NCBI RefSeq assembly: GCF_028372415.1
Contig: NC_092875.1
Span: forward strand, 147,406,856-147,470,855
Reading direction: 5' to 3'
DNA length: 64,000 nucleotides
From: Notamacropus eugenii
Lineage: Eukaryota; Chordata; Mammalia; Diprotodontia; Macropodidae
Shown here: positions 21,600-32,939 of the stretch, piece by piece
How the letters are laid out: every line of letters begins with the position of its first letter
How positions within the stretch are numbered: position 1 is the stretch's first letter
Program-made: the position numbers and the translations under genes
Notes under the pieces: model-generated
Databases searched by the model: none
What the model was told of the DNA's origin: nothing
Seen by the model: only the letters and a program-made list of their open reading frames with translations

Positions 21600-22339
21600 C
21601 AAATAAAATAATATACTTCCCTTCCCCATCCCCCCCCTTCCCTACCCCATTCCCTCCCTTGCCACACTGCTCAAGAGTATAAAATGCAAAGCTTGGAGCA
21701 TTTCTCCCTACACCCAAGCATGTGCCTGAAGCTTTCAGTGGAGTCCAAGGAAGCTTCCTGTAGACCCTAGAAAACCTAATCATTCAATTCATTCTCCGTG
21801 TCTAGGTAACAGAGAACTGCACAACTGGTTGGTGAGTGACCTTTGAATAGCTGCTCTGGAAACAGAAAGATCCCAGTAGACAGTAGGAATAGATCAGAAA
21901 ATTCATTATCAAATGTGCTAAGGGTGAACTTGTGACGGGCAAAAAGCACAGGGTCCTGACATTGGGTATTTAGTCTTCGCTGGAAAATTAGGATCCAGTT
22001 CTCAAAATTACCTCATACTTTCTATTCAGATGTAGACTACTTTGTGTAGATTAAATGATTGTTCTCAAATAACAGACTGGTGGAAAGTTTTGTGCCTAGA
22101 GGGAGACCGCAGCTACTTTTACTATGAAATATGGTCACTTGTTGGGTGTTAAAAAGGGCTCCACTTTCATTTCTGCCTTTTCTAAAACTGCACTTTTAAT
22201 TCTACTTCCTGTCTAACTGCAAACTAACCCAGACAGAGTTAAGTCTTTCCAAAGATAGATAAGGTAATTATCTATGTATGGGATGTCCTCTAAAGAATGT
22301 CCGAAAGTCATTCTCCTCCAAGTACTCTGGCTTTTGGTT
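21600..22339. other. No recognisable feature
   Basis: It begins with a C-rich tract (21620-21660) and is otherwise apparently single-copy. A 62-aa minus-strand frame spans the C-rich tract and is a composition artefact. Confidence 0.45.
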
Positions 22340-22635
22340 GGTTTTTGTTTTTGGGATCAGGTTTCCCTATCTCACCTAGGCTGGAAATGCAGTGCTGATG
22401 GGCATGGGAACTCTGACTTGCTCTGATTTTCCAACCTGGATCTGTTTCCCCTTTCTTAGGTAGCCTAGTACCTACCTTCCTTCCAGGGTGAGGCTCAGTA
22501 TACTAGTGCTGGATTTAGTGCAGACACATGCTTGGCTTTAGGCATTCTGCCGCTCAGAACAGAGCTCCAGTGATTGATCAGCCTCAACTTTCTGAGAAGG
22601 AGGGATTTTAGGTGTGTACCATCACATCCAGGTCC
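22340..22635 (-). pseudogene. 7SL (SRP) RNA retropseudogene
   Basis: On the minus strand it starts near 22634 with GACCTGGATGTGATGG (5' domain) and runs to AGGTGAGATAGGGAAACC, the Alu-domain closing segment, near 22357. Landmarks read on the + strand are TCACCTAGGCTGGAAATGCA, GGCATGGGAACTCTGACTTG (the reverse of 7SL CAAAACTCCCGTGC) and GATTTAGTGCAGACACATGC (the reverse of GTCCGCACTAAGTTC). Both Alu and S domains are present, so it derives from 7SL itself rather than an Alu-type SINE. An A-rich tail (T-rich at 22340-22352 on +) indicates retroposition. Many substitutions rule out a functional SRP RNA. Confidence 0.82.
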
Positions 22636-22639
22636 CCCC

Positions 22640-23236
22640 AAATCTCTTAGTCCCCTAAGGTTATAAACACACTGAGGACATTTGATGGCATTGTCCTATT
22701 TGTGGATGCCTGGGTCCTAACCACAGTTATGCCTTTTACATCACGGGGTAGGGGTGGAGGGTGAGGAGCACAGTACAACCACAATCTAGAAAATTCATGT
22801 AAAATATTTTGGCCCTCTGTTTATGCCAAGGAAGTCTGAATTATTATGGTATTAAAAGATGGAGTATGTTGAGATTATACAATACTATACATATATTTTA
22901 TGCGTTTCTGAGTTTCTAAACCTTTTCTGCAAGGTCTGCACCTTCCTGGAAACTCCGCCCAAATTCCCATTTAATTTCTTATGCTGACCCGCAATACATT
23001 CAAACCACAATGGAGAAAATCGAGATGTAGAAGTGTCTTGTCCCATTTCCTGTCTCCTGCCCCTAGCTCCTCATCCTTAGGTTGTAGAAGGAGGTAATAT
23101 TAACTGACCTGGGGATGATTTTTGGTGAAAAGGACAATGGTTTCTTCTCCTTCAGTAAATTACAAAGGATTTTGAAAAATATATTACAAAATGCCTTCAT
23201 ATAATGCCTACCAAGGTGTCTGGCATTCCCACTAGA
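22640..23236. other. No recognisable feature
   Basis: Apparently single-copy. A 63-aa minus-strand frame at 23063-23254 overlaps the head of the next SINE and is not credible as a gene. Confidence 0.45.
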
Positions 23237-23237
23237 G

Positions 23238-23490
23238 GAAGCTAGGTAGCACAATGGAGAAAGCCCTGGGGCTGAAACATCTGTTCAAATTTGGCTTCCA
23301 ACACTTAGTGACTGTGTGATTCTGAGCAAGTCATTTTACCTCCATTTATGTCAGTTTTTTCAATTGTAAAATGGAGCCAATAATAGCACTTACCCCACAG
23401 GGCTGTTGTGAGGATCAAATGAGATATGTGTAAAGTACTTAGCATTGTCCCTCATGCATTGTAAGTGCTATAGAGATGCTTTATTCCCTT
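23238..23490 (+). repeat. MIR-type CORE-SINE, near full length
   Basis: It has GAAGCTAGGTAGCACAATGG, GTGTGATTCTGAGCAAGTCA, CAATTGTAAAATGGAGCCAA, AGGGCTGTTGTGAGGATCAA and GTAAAGTACTTAGCATTG. The sense copy is complete. Confidence 0.87.
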
Positions 23491-23687
23491 CCGCTCCCTG
23501 TATTGGAATCGTTACTCTGAGAGAAGACAATGTTTTTCTCCAGCAGAATCTTGTTAAAACACAGATACCTTCTTGAATTTTGTTTAATCAGATATTGATA
23601 CATCTTAGCACAAATTTAGCTCGACAGAGTAGTTAGTATTAGAGAAGAAAGGCCTGAAGAGACAGAGCAGAGCATATGGGCTTTGCT

Positions 23688-24070
23688 GTTTGTCCTTCCT
23701 TCTTGAAGAAGGCCAATGATATAGGGAGGATGATGTCTTGACTTGCAAGTGAATTGGATTTAAGTGAGGCAGGGCTGTGCAAAGTCATCAGCCTCCCTCC
23801 CTCCTCTAGAGTCGTTGGAGCCTAGTGGCAGGACATAGGTCAAGATGACTGGTGATGGCCCCAGATGCAGTGGCAGACCTTGGCCTTTGCAATCTAAGGT
23901 TTTTCCCAGGTCTCAGTTTGACTGAGGCAAAGCCCATTCAATAATTAAAGATTAAATCAATTTGAGGCAAAAGATGACTTAGTTTACCCTCAAATATAGG
24001 AGGGGAAGACCCTCAGAGTTTCTTGTCAGACAGAACAAGAACAACTGCTATTTACACTTGTGTATGGGTC
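23688..24070 (-). repeat. RTE-tail repeat, long copy
   Basis: It starts with TTTGTCCTTCCTTCTTGAAG (antisense tail), then GTGAATTGGATTTAAGTGAG, GATGACTGGTGATGGCCCC and CCCAGGTCTCAGTTTGACTG. It matches the 4838 copy block for block and extends farther 5' than the 16206 insert. Confidence 0.65.
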
Positions 24071-25890
24071 TGACAGGGTATTAAAGGTTCAGAACACATA
24101 ACAGGCCCCTGGAAAGCACACCTAGGTGGGGAAGACTTGGGCAGTCAGGGGCAAAGTGAGGACACCAAGCCTGGAGAAGGCACTGCAGGTGGAGAGAAGA
24201 TGTAGAAGGAGATTCTGTCTACCTTACTACTTTGCCCACATTCTGGAAGGACCTCTTACCTTTTAGGAACCTACCTGCTTAGCTATCCTTGGTGATGTCA
24301 TAATGTTCTGTTGACATCTCATTATCTTCTAGCTCTATGGAGGAACATAACTTGTCCATGCTTGACTTGGGCCTCTTCTGTGCTCGGTGTGGATCTGGCT
24401 GGCTGGGGTGGCCCCATGTTAGTGTTGGCTCATCTGAGCAAGGTCATCAGGAGAAATCATCTTATTCCATGCTATCTTCAGAAATGCTCATGTGTCTGTA
24501 TCATTAAGGCTATTTATAGTCTTAATAAGAGATCATTTTTGGTAGCTTTGCATGATTGTATTGATCTAGAAATTTCCCCAAAGTCCATGGGCTTATTAGA
24601 CCTCATTCTCTCTGTTTCCAGTGAAGTAAATCCAAACTCATATCCCATTGTCCATCACCTAAATATTCTGAGACTCATTAGTTGCAGGGTGGGAGGGAGA
24701 GATAAGTTACAGCTCAGTACTTACTACCTAGAATAGTGCTATCAGTGTGTCTGCGCCTCCTGCTGCTAACTTTACTTAACAATATGAACAATTCTTGCTT
24801 TATGCAATTTACGTTAAGCAAATTCAACTTTACATTTAAAAAATCTGTAAGAAATCTGTGTTCCAAAAAAAACTAAGTTAACTTTATAATATTGTGCTCT
24901 TTCTCTCTGCTCCTGCCCCTCAGCTCAGCAATCTCTAGCCTCCCACTCTTCCCCAACAATAACAAAAAATTCTCCCAAATTCAAAAAACAAAAAACCAGG
25001 AAGTGAAAGCAGAAGAACTGGCAGGCAGAGAGACAGATAGATCAAGGGCTTGGCTTGAGACATCCATTGCTAAAAGAGGAGGCCTTTGCCCTGCTTTACT
25101 TCCCCACCCTGTCTGCCCCAAAGTGTCTATCTATCTTTCCTCCCACCATACTCAGATACTGCGTGTCTGTCCCCAGTCCCATGTATTGCCCATTATTCAC
25201 TGTCTGTGTCCTGAGTGTGCTGCCCATGCATTTCTGGTCCCCATGTATCTGTTTACCCCCTCTCCATTTCTTCCTCTCAGTTCTGGCTCGGCCACCATGT
25301 GGCTGGCCTGGTATCTCCTCCTGCTCTCACTTCTCTGTTCCAGCCCCCACCCACCCCCAGGTGTCCTTGAACCAAGTGCAGGCCCCTCCCTTCCATGGCA
25401 GGCTCCCCTTCCTACCTCTTTTACTCCCTTCCTCAGTCCTCTGGCAAATTCTCATTCTGTAAAAATCACTTTAAAGTAGAGGTCTGCTGAACTATCCACT
25501 TAGGTAAAGCAAGAACTATTCATATCATATCCTTAATTACTTACTCTCTATTCCTCCCTTTCCTCCTCCCCAAGAAAGGGCCATAGTATTGGGAGTGGGG
25601 AGAGGGTCCTCCAGGACTCCATCACAGCCTCTGGAATCTCATCATTCTGTGCTATCACATGAACTTTGAATCTCACACCTCCTCAGTAACCCCTGCTCCA
25701 GCACAGCTCCTCCCAAATCCTCCATTTAAGTAGGGCACTCAGGGAGACCACCTCATTATTTCTCACCTAAATGAACTCCTGGATTTCCTGCTGTTGCCCT
25801 CCCCTTCCTCCCCTTAATATCTTTTAAATCAAAACTTTTACATGAAAGCAATTCAGGCTTAAAACTGCACGAAGACTTTGGGGACACCCT
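24071..25890. other. Mostly unrecognised; possible DNA-transposon ends
   Basis: It holds the window's longest unclaimed open frames (141 aa at 24311-24736, 195 aa at 24892-25479, 135 aa at 25055-25462). The last two are proline/leucine-rich readings of a pyrimidine-rich tract and look non-coding. ATTTACGTTAAGCAAATTC near 24810 resembles Tigger/mariner terminal sequence, and GGGGACACCCTGTATAAA near 25880 resembles another DNA-transposon terminus. Neither could be paired with its other end. Confidence 0.3.
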
Positions 25891-25899
25891 GTATAAATA

Positions 25900-28230
25900 T
25901 GAGTTATCATTGTTATTTTCTATCTTTTTCACCAGACTTCATCAAGGTGGCATTCAGGTAGCTAACATCTTGATAAAGCAATGAGCTATGGAAGTTCCAC
26001 CCAACTTGAGCTCCTGACCTTCTTAGGTTAGCAATTAAACCTTGTTTTCCCACTCAAAAAATTCTTTTCTCATTCAGACTTAATTAACCATTTTACTTAT
26101 TATCTGATGCATATTTTTAAACCTCCTGATTCTTTCTGCACTACCTCTCCCCAGTTACTGGGTGTGTGCTGATGAAGGCAAATTAATTTTAATATTAACC
26201 TGAACTCATCATAATTCATTAAAGAAATCTAATGCCAAAACAATTAGTAACACATAACAGAGAGAAGTCTAAATGATTTTTCAAATAATCTCTATCAGAG
26301 ACTGAATTTTGCCTTCCTTTAGCAATGTCTGTGGAAAAAATAGCCTTTCTCCTGTTTTCATTTTTTCTTTCCTTCTCCTCTTTGCCATTCACACAAAAGT
26401 AGGGAAGAAAAAAAAAACAGAGGATCCAGAGGAAAAATGTTGATATGTTATCCCTATATCTGATAGGGATGATTTTCTTGACCATCAGTCTCTTAATGAC
26501 CAATTTGGCTTAGGTAGAGGTCTATAAATCAGCATAGTGGGAGGGGACCTTAGCAAACTAACCCAGCACCTTCACTTTACAGGTGTGAAATCTTGGGTTC
26601 AAAGAAAAAAAGAAAAGGTTTGCCCACAGTAAGATACCTTCATATCCCTCTACCCACAGAAGGGAAAGAAAATAAAATGGTGGGAGATATAAAGATGACC
26701 AAATAAGGATGGATGTTTAATAGAAGTCTGTCAGTAGACAAGCAGGGTCAGCCTGATTCAAACAGACATGTCTTTGCTTATGTAAATATGACATTTCTGT
26801 ACTTTTGGACCTTACTTTGATTTTAATTTCCCTCTTAATTCGCTGATAAAACTTCCTAACCAGGAAAGCCAAAAATTGAATTAAGGGTTTATGAGTGAGG
26901 GGAGGAGAGGAATTGGTGGTGAAACAGGTCTATAACTAACAATTCCTGTACCTGGGGCAAGTGGCAATGACCAGGGATGCGGTAGATTCAGCTGGAGTGT
27001 GTCCCTTGAACAAAGGTTTCTAAGCCCCTGAAAGTTTCCCTGGACAAGGCTAAAAAGGCTGCCACTGTTGTGGGAGTGGGACCAGAAAGGAAAGAAAACA
27101 GGCTGTTGATGCCTCTTAAATTCCCAACTTCAGGTCAAAGCCTAGCTGGCACCAACCTAGCCATGGCTCTGAAAACAGGGAACAGGGGATTCAAATTCTC
27201 TCTGAGGTCAGGCAAAGGCTAGTAACAGAGACTTTGAGATTCAATGTTGAAGCTAGATTTATTTCTTCACAACATTTTTCCTGAATGGGTAGACAAGTAG
27301 GAAGAGAAAAGCCTCATTGCTTATTTCTAATTTCTCTTTCCTTCAAGCACTATCTATGATATTCATGATGTTTTCATAGCTCAGAGACTAAAAATAGGAC
27401 AAATATCACATTTTTCAGTATTTACTCATTTATTTGATATGACAAAGCTTCGAAGTTTTGGCATCAGTCATGGAACCATGATCCCTTGTGTTGTCCACAA
27501 ACTGCCTAGAATTTTTTTCCTGACAAGCTTACAAGGGCTGTATGAACTTGGCCTTTGGTCTTCCTGCCAGAGCAATTATCATTCAGTGACATTTCCCAGT
27601 GTTTTTAATCCACAGAAAATGATTAGGAAAGCAGGGTTTCCCATGGTGATATGAAATTGTATGCAAACAAGGCAGACAAAGGGCTGGCATGTCCAACATA
27701 ATTTTAATGGCATGAAAGGAGAAGGGAACAAGAGTGATAACTGAGGAGTCAGGAAATAAAAATTATAAATATTACACTGAGTCTCCATCATATTCTACCA
27801 CCCCCCTCTAATTTTTTCATGTTTAGTTTGAAATACTTTGGGGGAATTAATTATAGTGTGAACACTCACAGTGCAAAACTCAATGTTCGTAGACTAAACA
27901 GGGAGAGGTATCAGATTTACTGCTGGAGTGTGACTAAAATAGATTAAAATGTGATTGGGAAATGTTTAATAAAATAAAATAAAAATATAACATCAAGTTA
28001 ATTTGTGCTTTTTTAGGGTTCCTGAGTTTAATATTACTGATGTAAGTCACAAATCCAGAAGCATTTAATTAAAACAGCAAGGTAATATAACCAACAAAGA
28101 AGCTACTAGAGGGCAGAGATGGAACTAGTCTGATTCCAAATTTCGTCCCTTTCCCACCAAATCTCCATTTATGGCACTGCTTCTTTCTTAATAATAGCTC
28201 ACATTGATAAAGCACCTGAAAGTGTAATAA
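25900..28230. other. Mostly unrecognised (2.3 kb)
   Basis: Apart from a weak antisense MIR at 26525-26640 (ACTTTACAGGTGTGAAATC, GTTTGCCCACAG) I see no family. AGATTTATTTCTTCACAAC near 27250 is reminiscent of an antisense LTR poly(A) region but is unsupported. No coding frame exceeds 94 aa. Confidence 0.4.
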
Positions 28231-28231
28231 T

Positions 28232-28860
28232 AATGAGAACAATAATAATAACTGACATTTAAAGCACATTTTATTGATACTTTGTATTTTCATATCACCT
28301 TAATTAGCAAATAATTTCTCCCCTTCTACCCAGTGTGACACTGCTTGTAACAAAAAATAAAAAAGAAAGAGAAGGGAAAAAAACATTTCTATAAAACTAA
28401 TACCAGTCAACCCGTCTGACAGCATATGCTGCACTCCACAACCATAGTCCCCTACTTTTACAACAAAAGGAAGAATTTGTTCTCAATTTTTGATTGAAGT
28501 CAAACTTGGTCATAGTTACAAAACATTCAGTTTCTTTTCTTTCCTTTTCAATTACATTGTACAGTCACTGTCCATATTGTTTTGCTGGTTCTAATCATTT
28601 CACTCTGTATCAATTCACATGTCTTCCTGCACTTCTCTGAATTCTTCATATCTGGGATTTCTTGTAACCGTATAACATTCCATGGCATTAATATGCTGCA
28701 CTATGGGCACCCACTTTGTTTCCAGTTCTTTAGTGCAAATGTTTTTATCCCCTCTTTTATGGATTGAAACAGAAATGGTTACATACTGAGGGTTACATAG
28801 CTAGTAAGTTGAGATTCCAACTTTGATTCCAAAACATTTACCATTATAGTAAGTAGCCTT
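28232..28860 (-). repeat. MIR-type CORE-SINE split by a LINE-1 end
   Basis: The antisense tail (AATAATAATAACTGACATTT) precedes 28318. The rest (GAGGGTTACATAGCTAGTAA, GTTGAGATTCCAACTTTG) follows 28762. The LINE-1 fragment between them is therefore younger. Confidence 0.65.
28318..28762 (-). mobile_element. LINE-1 3' end, old and diverged
   Basis: The antisense pattern is CTACCCAGTGTGACACTGC, TTTTGCTGGTTCTAATCATT, TCACTCTGTATCAATTCACA, TAACATTCCATGGCATTAAT. The block order is the same as at 14985 but more diverged. Confidence 0.65.
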
Positions 28861-28904
28861 TAAGGGCAGTCAGAGCTTCAAGTGCTTATCATTAATTTAA
28901 AGAT

Positions 28905-29145
28905 AGGTTGGGGGCTAGACCTGTTATATAGTAGGTATAGGGAACTCCCAGATGAAGGAGTTCTACTATCTCTACTACCCTCTACTACCAGTTTTCTCTA
29001 CAATTCAAGCCTTAGATAGTTGTCTAGAGCACTGAGAGGTTAGATTTGCACAGGGTCACACAGCTAATATGTGCCAATTGTTAGATTTGAATCTAGGACT
29101 TCCTAGCTTGAAGATAAGGTCTTTATCTGCTACACCAAGATGATT
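28905..29145 (-). repeat. MIR-like SINE, TTGGTAGAAGG variant
   Basis: It has GGGAACTCCCAGATGAAGGA (antisense of the variant block), CACAGGGTCACACAGCTAAT and TTTGAATCTAGGACTTCC. It is an inverted counterpart of the copies at 10828 and 16495. Confidence 0.65.
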
Positions 29146-29200
29146 TAAAGTCACCAATTTTTTTTAATTCTGTAAAAAAAATTGACAATATGTACATTGT

Positions 29201-29251
29201 ATATATGCGGATATATATATATATATATATGTACGTGGATATATTTATATA
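29201..29251. repeat. (TA)n microsatellite
   Basis: About ten uninterrupted AT units with flanking TATATG/ATTTATA. Confidence 0.9.
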
Positions 29252-29473
29252 CAATACAGGGAAACAGAAAGAGAAAAGAGTCTTTACCACAATCTCTGTT
29301 CAGAGTTGATTTTACGACATAATGATTTAAGGAAAATTATACTCTTCTTTAAAATGATTATATTTTCACTGATAGGAAAAGTCAACCTGCCCTTCTAAGT
29401 AGCTGTGTTTTATAACCAATTGACACAGATGCATTTGAGAGTCCAGTAGCACAAGAGTAGTTCTGAAGGTTTA

Positions 29474-29708
29474 TTGCACAGTCTTGTCTGACTTTTCATG
29501 ACCCCATTTGGAGTTTTTTTGGCAAAGATATTACAGTGGTTTGCCGTTTCCTTCTCCAGCTCATTTTACAGAGGAGGGAACTGAGGCAAAGAGGGTTAAG
29601 TGACTTGCCCAGGGTCACATAGCTAGTAAGTATCTGAAGCCATATTTAAACTCGGGTTTTCTGCAAGCTAAGGCAAGCATTTTATCCACTGTGTTACCTA
29701 GCTTCCCC
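29474..29708 (-). mobile_element. Marsupial CORE-SINE (WSINE1-like)
   Basis: The antisense order is GTCTTGTCTGACTTTTCATG, CCCATTTGGAGTTTTTTTGG, CTCATTTTACAGAGGAGGGA, AGGGTCACATAGCTAGTAAG, ATCCACTGTGTTACCTAGC. A perfect 8-bp target duplication AAGGTTTA flanks it at 29466-29473 and 29709-29716. Confidence 0.9.
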
Positions 29709-29854
29709 AAGGTTTAAGTGGTTGAAATCAGTAATAATGCCATGAGACTCCTTCATCTATACGAGTAATATGGTAGAGTTCAGGGGCTTCCTGTAGATAC
29801 AGCCTACCATCATTGCATATTATCTTAAATTTTGGCAAACCTTTTCTTATTGAA

Positions 29855-30012
29855 GAATCACAGAGTTGCAGCTGGAAGGTTTTCCAGTCTTCCTTATTCT
29901 ACAGGTGAGGAAACTGAGGCCCAGAGGGATTAAGTAATATGTGGAAGATCACTTAGTTAAATCGCACAGCTGTGACTTGAACCAAGGTCAGGATACCCAT
30001 TTCCTGACTCTG
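29855..30012 (-). repeat. MIR-type CORE-SINE
   Basis: It has GAATCACAGAGTTGCAGCTG, TCTACAGGTGAGGAAACTGA, GCACAGCTGTGACTTGAACC. It is an antisense copy immediately followed by an L2. Confidence 0.8.
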
Positions 30013-30034
30013 GACATTTGGAATATTCTCTCTG

Positions 30035-30335
30035 GTCATCTCTTCCTTCTGGCTTCCCTGGCTTGCTTCAGATATCAGCTAAAATCTCCCCTCCCCAAGA
30101 TGCTTTTCCCAATTCCCCTCCCCCTTTCATCTTAGTGCTTTCTCTCAATTGAATATCTCAAATTTCTCTAGTATGTAGCTTATTTTATGTAGCCTACTTA
30201 TTTTCATGTTGTCTCCCCTATTAAAATGAGAGCTCTTTGAGAGAAGACACTGTTCTTTCCTTTCCTTGCATCTCCAGCTCTTGGCACAGTGCCTGGTATG
30301 TAGTAGGTGCTTACTAAATGCTTGTTGATCCAACT
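30035..30335 (+). repeat. L2 LINE 3' end, long copy
   Basis: It runs from TTCCCTGGCTTGCTTCAGAT through CATGTTGTCTCCCCTATTAA, GCTCTTGGCACAGTGCCTGG and AGGTGCTTACTAAATGCTTG. It is the clearest L2 terminus in the window. Confidence 0.9.
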
Positions 30336-31044
30336 TGTTGACTTAAGTTGAGTGACCTTAGAATGAATGTTTTACTCAACTCCAAGATAAGAGATAAACT
30401 TGTCCAATTAATCTCACAGGATTTAGACTAAGTGTGGAAAAGTTCTTTCCTTTTAACTATAGTGATGTTGCACACGAATTATGTTCATATAGGTTTAGGA
30501 AACTTCGGTATACTTGGGGGTTCATCTATAAATTATCAAACTCATTAGAACCACATTCATTTAAGAGGCTGGAATAAGCTAAGCATTCTATCATGTCTCT
30601 GAAGAGCTGTGGCTGAGAGGGAAATAGAGAGGAGAGTTGTGGACTCTACAGGCATTTTGGAACAGAAGACCAGGGGTGAGGTAAATCCAGAGAAAAAGCA
30701 AGCTCATTTCCAGTGCCTGTATATCCACAGACACTATAATATAATCTTGTTATTAATCTAACCTGCTGTCTTATTGCCCAAACATTTCCAGTAAACTAGA
30801 TTTTGCCGAGTTGAACTAAAAATTGATTTTAAATTATGCATATGCAAAGAGCTCACCCTCTGACTAAATAACAGGAAATGTTCTAACTGGGAGCTCAGTC
30901 ATTGCATCTGGAATCATAACTTTCCCTCTAAAATAAATTCCTTAAAACTGAAGAAAAAGAAACCTTGTGGACCTTATGGGGTCATTATTATATTGCCACC
31001 AGGCTTATACCAAGCCAATTATTCTAACAGTATTACACTAAGGT
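30336..31044. other. No recognisable feature
   Basis: AT-rich single-copy DNA. The segment AACTAAAAATTGATTTTAAA at 30814 has a look-alike at 48109 (GCTAAAAATTGAGTTTATTT) in similar flanks. This could be a shared old repeat or chance. Confidence 0.4.
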
Positions 31045-31232
31045 CAGAGACCAAGAGCTAGAGAGGAATGCAGAGTCTATCTTGTCCAATTCCCTTCATT
31101 TTATAGATGAATAAACTGAAGTCCAGGGAGATAGTGACTGGCCCAAAGTCACACAAATTGTAAGCATCAGAGACAGAATCTGAACCCATGTCTTCTGAAT
31201 CCAGATCCTTACTCTTTCCATTATATCATGTT
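31045..31232 (-). repeat. MIR-type CORE-SINE
   Basis: It has TCATTTTATAGATGAATAAA, AAAGTCACACAAATTGTAAG, ATCTGAACCCATGTCTTCTG. An antisense copy, moderately diverged. Confidence 0.8.
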
Positions 31233-31299
31233 CTTTTCCATTGTATACATTCCTCCGAAGATGGGTTATAGTATTGAGAATATTCACTTAATGCAGGGC

Positions 31300-31497
31300 T
31301 GACATGCACTGTGGTAAAAAGAATACTGGCTTTAGAGTCAAAGGAGTTGGGTTTGAGGTCTGGTTCTGACATTTGCTACCTTTGTGACCTTGGACAAATG
31401 ACTTTATCTCTTGAGTCCACCGTTCCTACATATTTATAAAATGAGACAGTGGACTAGATGATTTCGAAGAGTTCTTCCCCAAACCATCTGATCAAGC
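31300..31497 (+). repeat. MIR-type CORE-SINE
   Basis: It has CACTGTGGTAAAAAGAATAC, GGTTTGAGGTCTGGTTCTG, TGTGACCTTGGACAAATGA, GGACTAGATGATTTCGAAGA. The sense copy is complete. Confidence 0.85.
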
Positions 31498-31511
31498 GGG
31501 TGTCTAGGAAG

Positions 31512-31795
31512 GAGAGCGGGACTTGAAATTAGAAGATCTAAGTCTGAAACCTTTCTCCAGACCAAATGAGATAACATAACCATAAAATGCTTTTGCAAAC
31601 CTTAAAGTGCTATGTAAATACAAGTTGTGTATTATCATCATTATTACTAGTATTATTATCATCATCTATGTGCCCCTCAGCAATTAACTTTACCACTCTG
31701 GCCTCAGTTTTTCCTTTTGAATAAATGAGGGGGGTCAGACTAGGTCATTTCTAAGCTCCTCTGAAGTTCTAAATCCTATGATTCTTTGATCTTAA
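31512..31795 (+). repeat. Two interleaved MIR-type SINEs
   Basis: A head (GACTTGAAATTAGAAGATCT) is followed by a MIR 3' end (GAGATAACATAACCATAAAA, TTATTACTAGTATTATTATC), then by CORE and tail (TCAGCAATTAACTTTACCAC, CAGACTAGGTCATTTCTAAG). The simplest reading is one MIR 3' end inserted into another MIR. Confidence 0.6.
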
Positions 31796-31904
31796 GATTA
31801 TGAGCAGCCAGCTAACCCTTTAAATACTACTGATGCATCCAGGATCATCACTGGATAGGTTTAAAGTCTGTATAGCTCCTGGCCAATAGCTTCTTTCATA
31901 CTAA

Positions 31905-31986
31905 ATCATAAAATCGTGGGCTCTTAGGGCTAGACGGGACCTCGGAGGTCACCTAGGTGCTTAGTAAAGGTTTGCTGAATTGAATT
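31905..31986. repeat. MIR 5'-most antisense piece fused to an L2 tail
   Basis: AAATCATAAAATCGTGGGCT (antisense MIR end) runs directly into GGTGCTTAGTAAAGGTTTGC (L2 terminus). A deletion junction between two repeats is likely. Confidence 0.5.
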
Positions 31987-31999
31987 GTACCTATAAGAA

Positions 32000-32760
32000 A
32001 ACATTTCACCCTTAAAATGCCATCCTGTGGCCTCCTCCTGAAGACTTTGGGACTCCTTTAATTTTTAAGAAGTTTTCCCTACTTTCTTCTCTGGGACAAA
32101 AAAAATAAGTCAAATCCTTCTTTTACACAGTGTTGCCCTTTAAACACTTGAAGAAAACTAGTATATCCTTCTGAATTCTTCTCTTTTTCAGACTAACTAT
32201 GTACCTTTGGTTCTTTTGCCAAACCTCATATGGCACAGTCTCCAGTCCTCATGCCAGTCTGGTTGAATTCCTCTGGAATTCAGCACTCCATTTGTCAGTA
32301 TCCTTCTTGAAATGTCTAGGCCTGGACATAATATTCCAGATGTGGTCTAACCAGAGCAAAGTCCAGTGGAGGCTCTTTATGGAAGCATAGTACTGTGGAA
32401 AGCATTAGATTTGAAGGCAGAGGTCCTAGGTTTAATTCCTAGCATTGCATGTCCTTGAAACTGCTAATTTAATCTCTGAATCTCAGTTTCCTTGTCTGTG
32501 AAATGAGAAAGCTGGAGTAAATGGTCTCTGAGGTCCTTTCCAGCCCTAAATCTCTGATCCTATAATAATCACTCCCTAAGTCCTGGACATTTCACATTTT
32601 TTGGTGCTGTTTCTGCACTATGACTTTGGGGATATCCTTTACAACCAAAGATTTTATTAACTTTGGTGACTGCTATGTCACAGTCTAGCCCTGGTATTTG
32701 TGGGACACTGTTTCCCTCTGTAGGTGTCCCTGGGTGGCAGAATTTCCACACCACAGATGT
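32000..32760 (-). repeat. CR1/L3-class LINE fragment split by a MIR
   Basis: The antisense text CTGGACATAATATTCCAGAT, GTGGTCTAACCAGAGCAAAG mirrors the conserved CR1/L2-clade reverse-transcriptase C-terminal region (HLEYCVQFW-type). After the MIR at 32383-32563 it resumes with TTTATTAACTTTGGTGACTG. It is very old, with no open frame kept. Confidence 0.6.
32383..32563 (+). repeat. MIR-type CORE-SINE nested in CR1/L3
   Basis: It has GAAGCATAGTACTGTGGAAA, CTCAGTTTCCTTGTCTGTGA, GAGGTCCTTTCCAGCCCTAA, ATCTCTGATCC. The sense copy is complete with the AGCCCTAAATC-type end. Confidence 0.85.
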
Positions 32761-32939
32761 GAAAATTGATATGTAGAGTACTATGGTGGAGAGATTATCC
32801 TTGTTGTTGGAAAGGATTTAGGAGAGAATGGGTCTTTGCTTTGAGCTTCTAATGGGGAGGGAAGAAGAGGGGGGCAAGTGGAGAGATCAGTGATCAGAAG
32901 CAACCCCGGAGTTATCTTTGAAGAGACAGCAAAGCCTTT

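Noticed and set aside
24892-25479. 195-aa open frame, the longest in the window
   Set aside because: It is a leucine/proline/serine-rich reading of a pyrimidine-rich tract. A second overlapping 135-aa frame exists in another phase, and there is no domain, so it is a composition artefact.
27160-27280. Possible antisense LTR end around AGATTTATTTCTTC
   Set aside because: Similarity to the solo LTR poly(A) region is limited to a few bases and no boundaries could be found.
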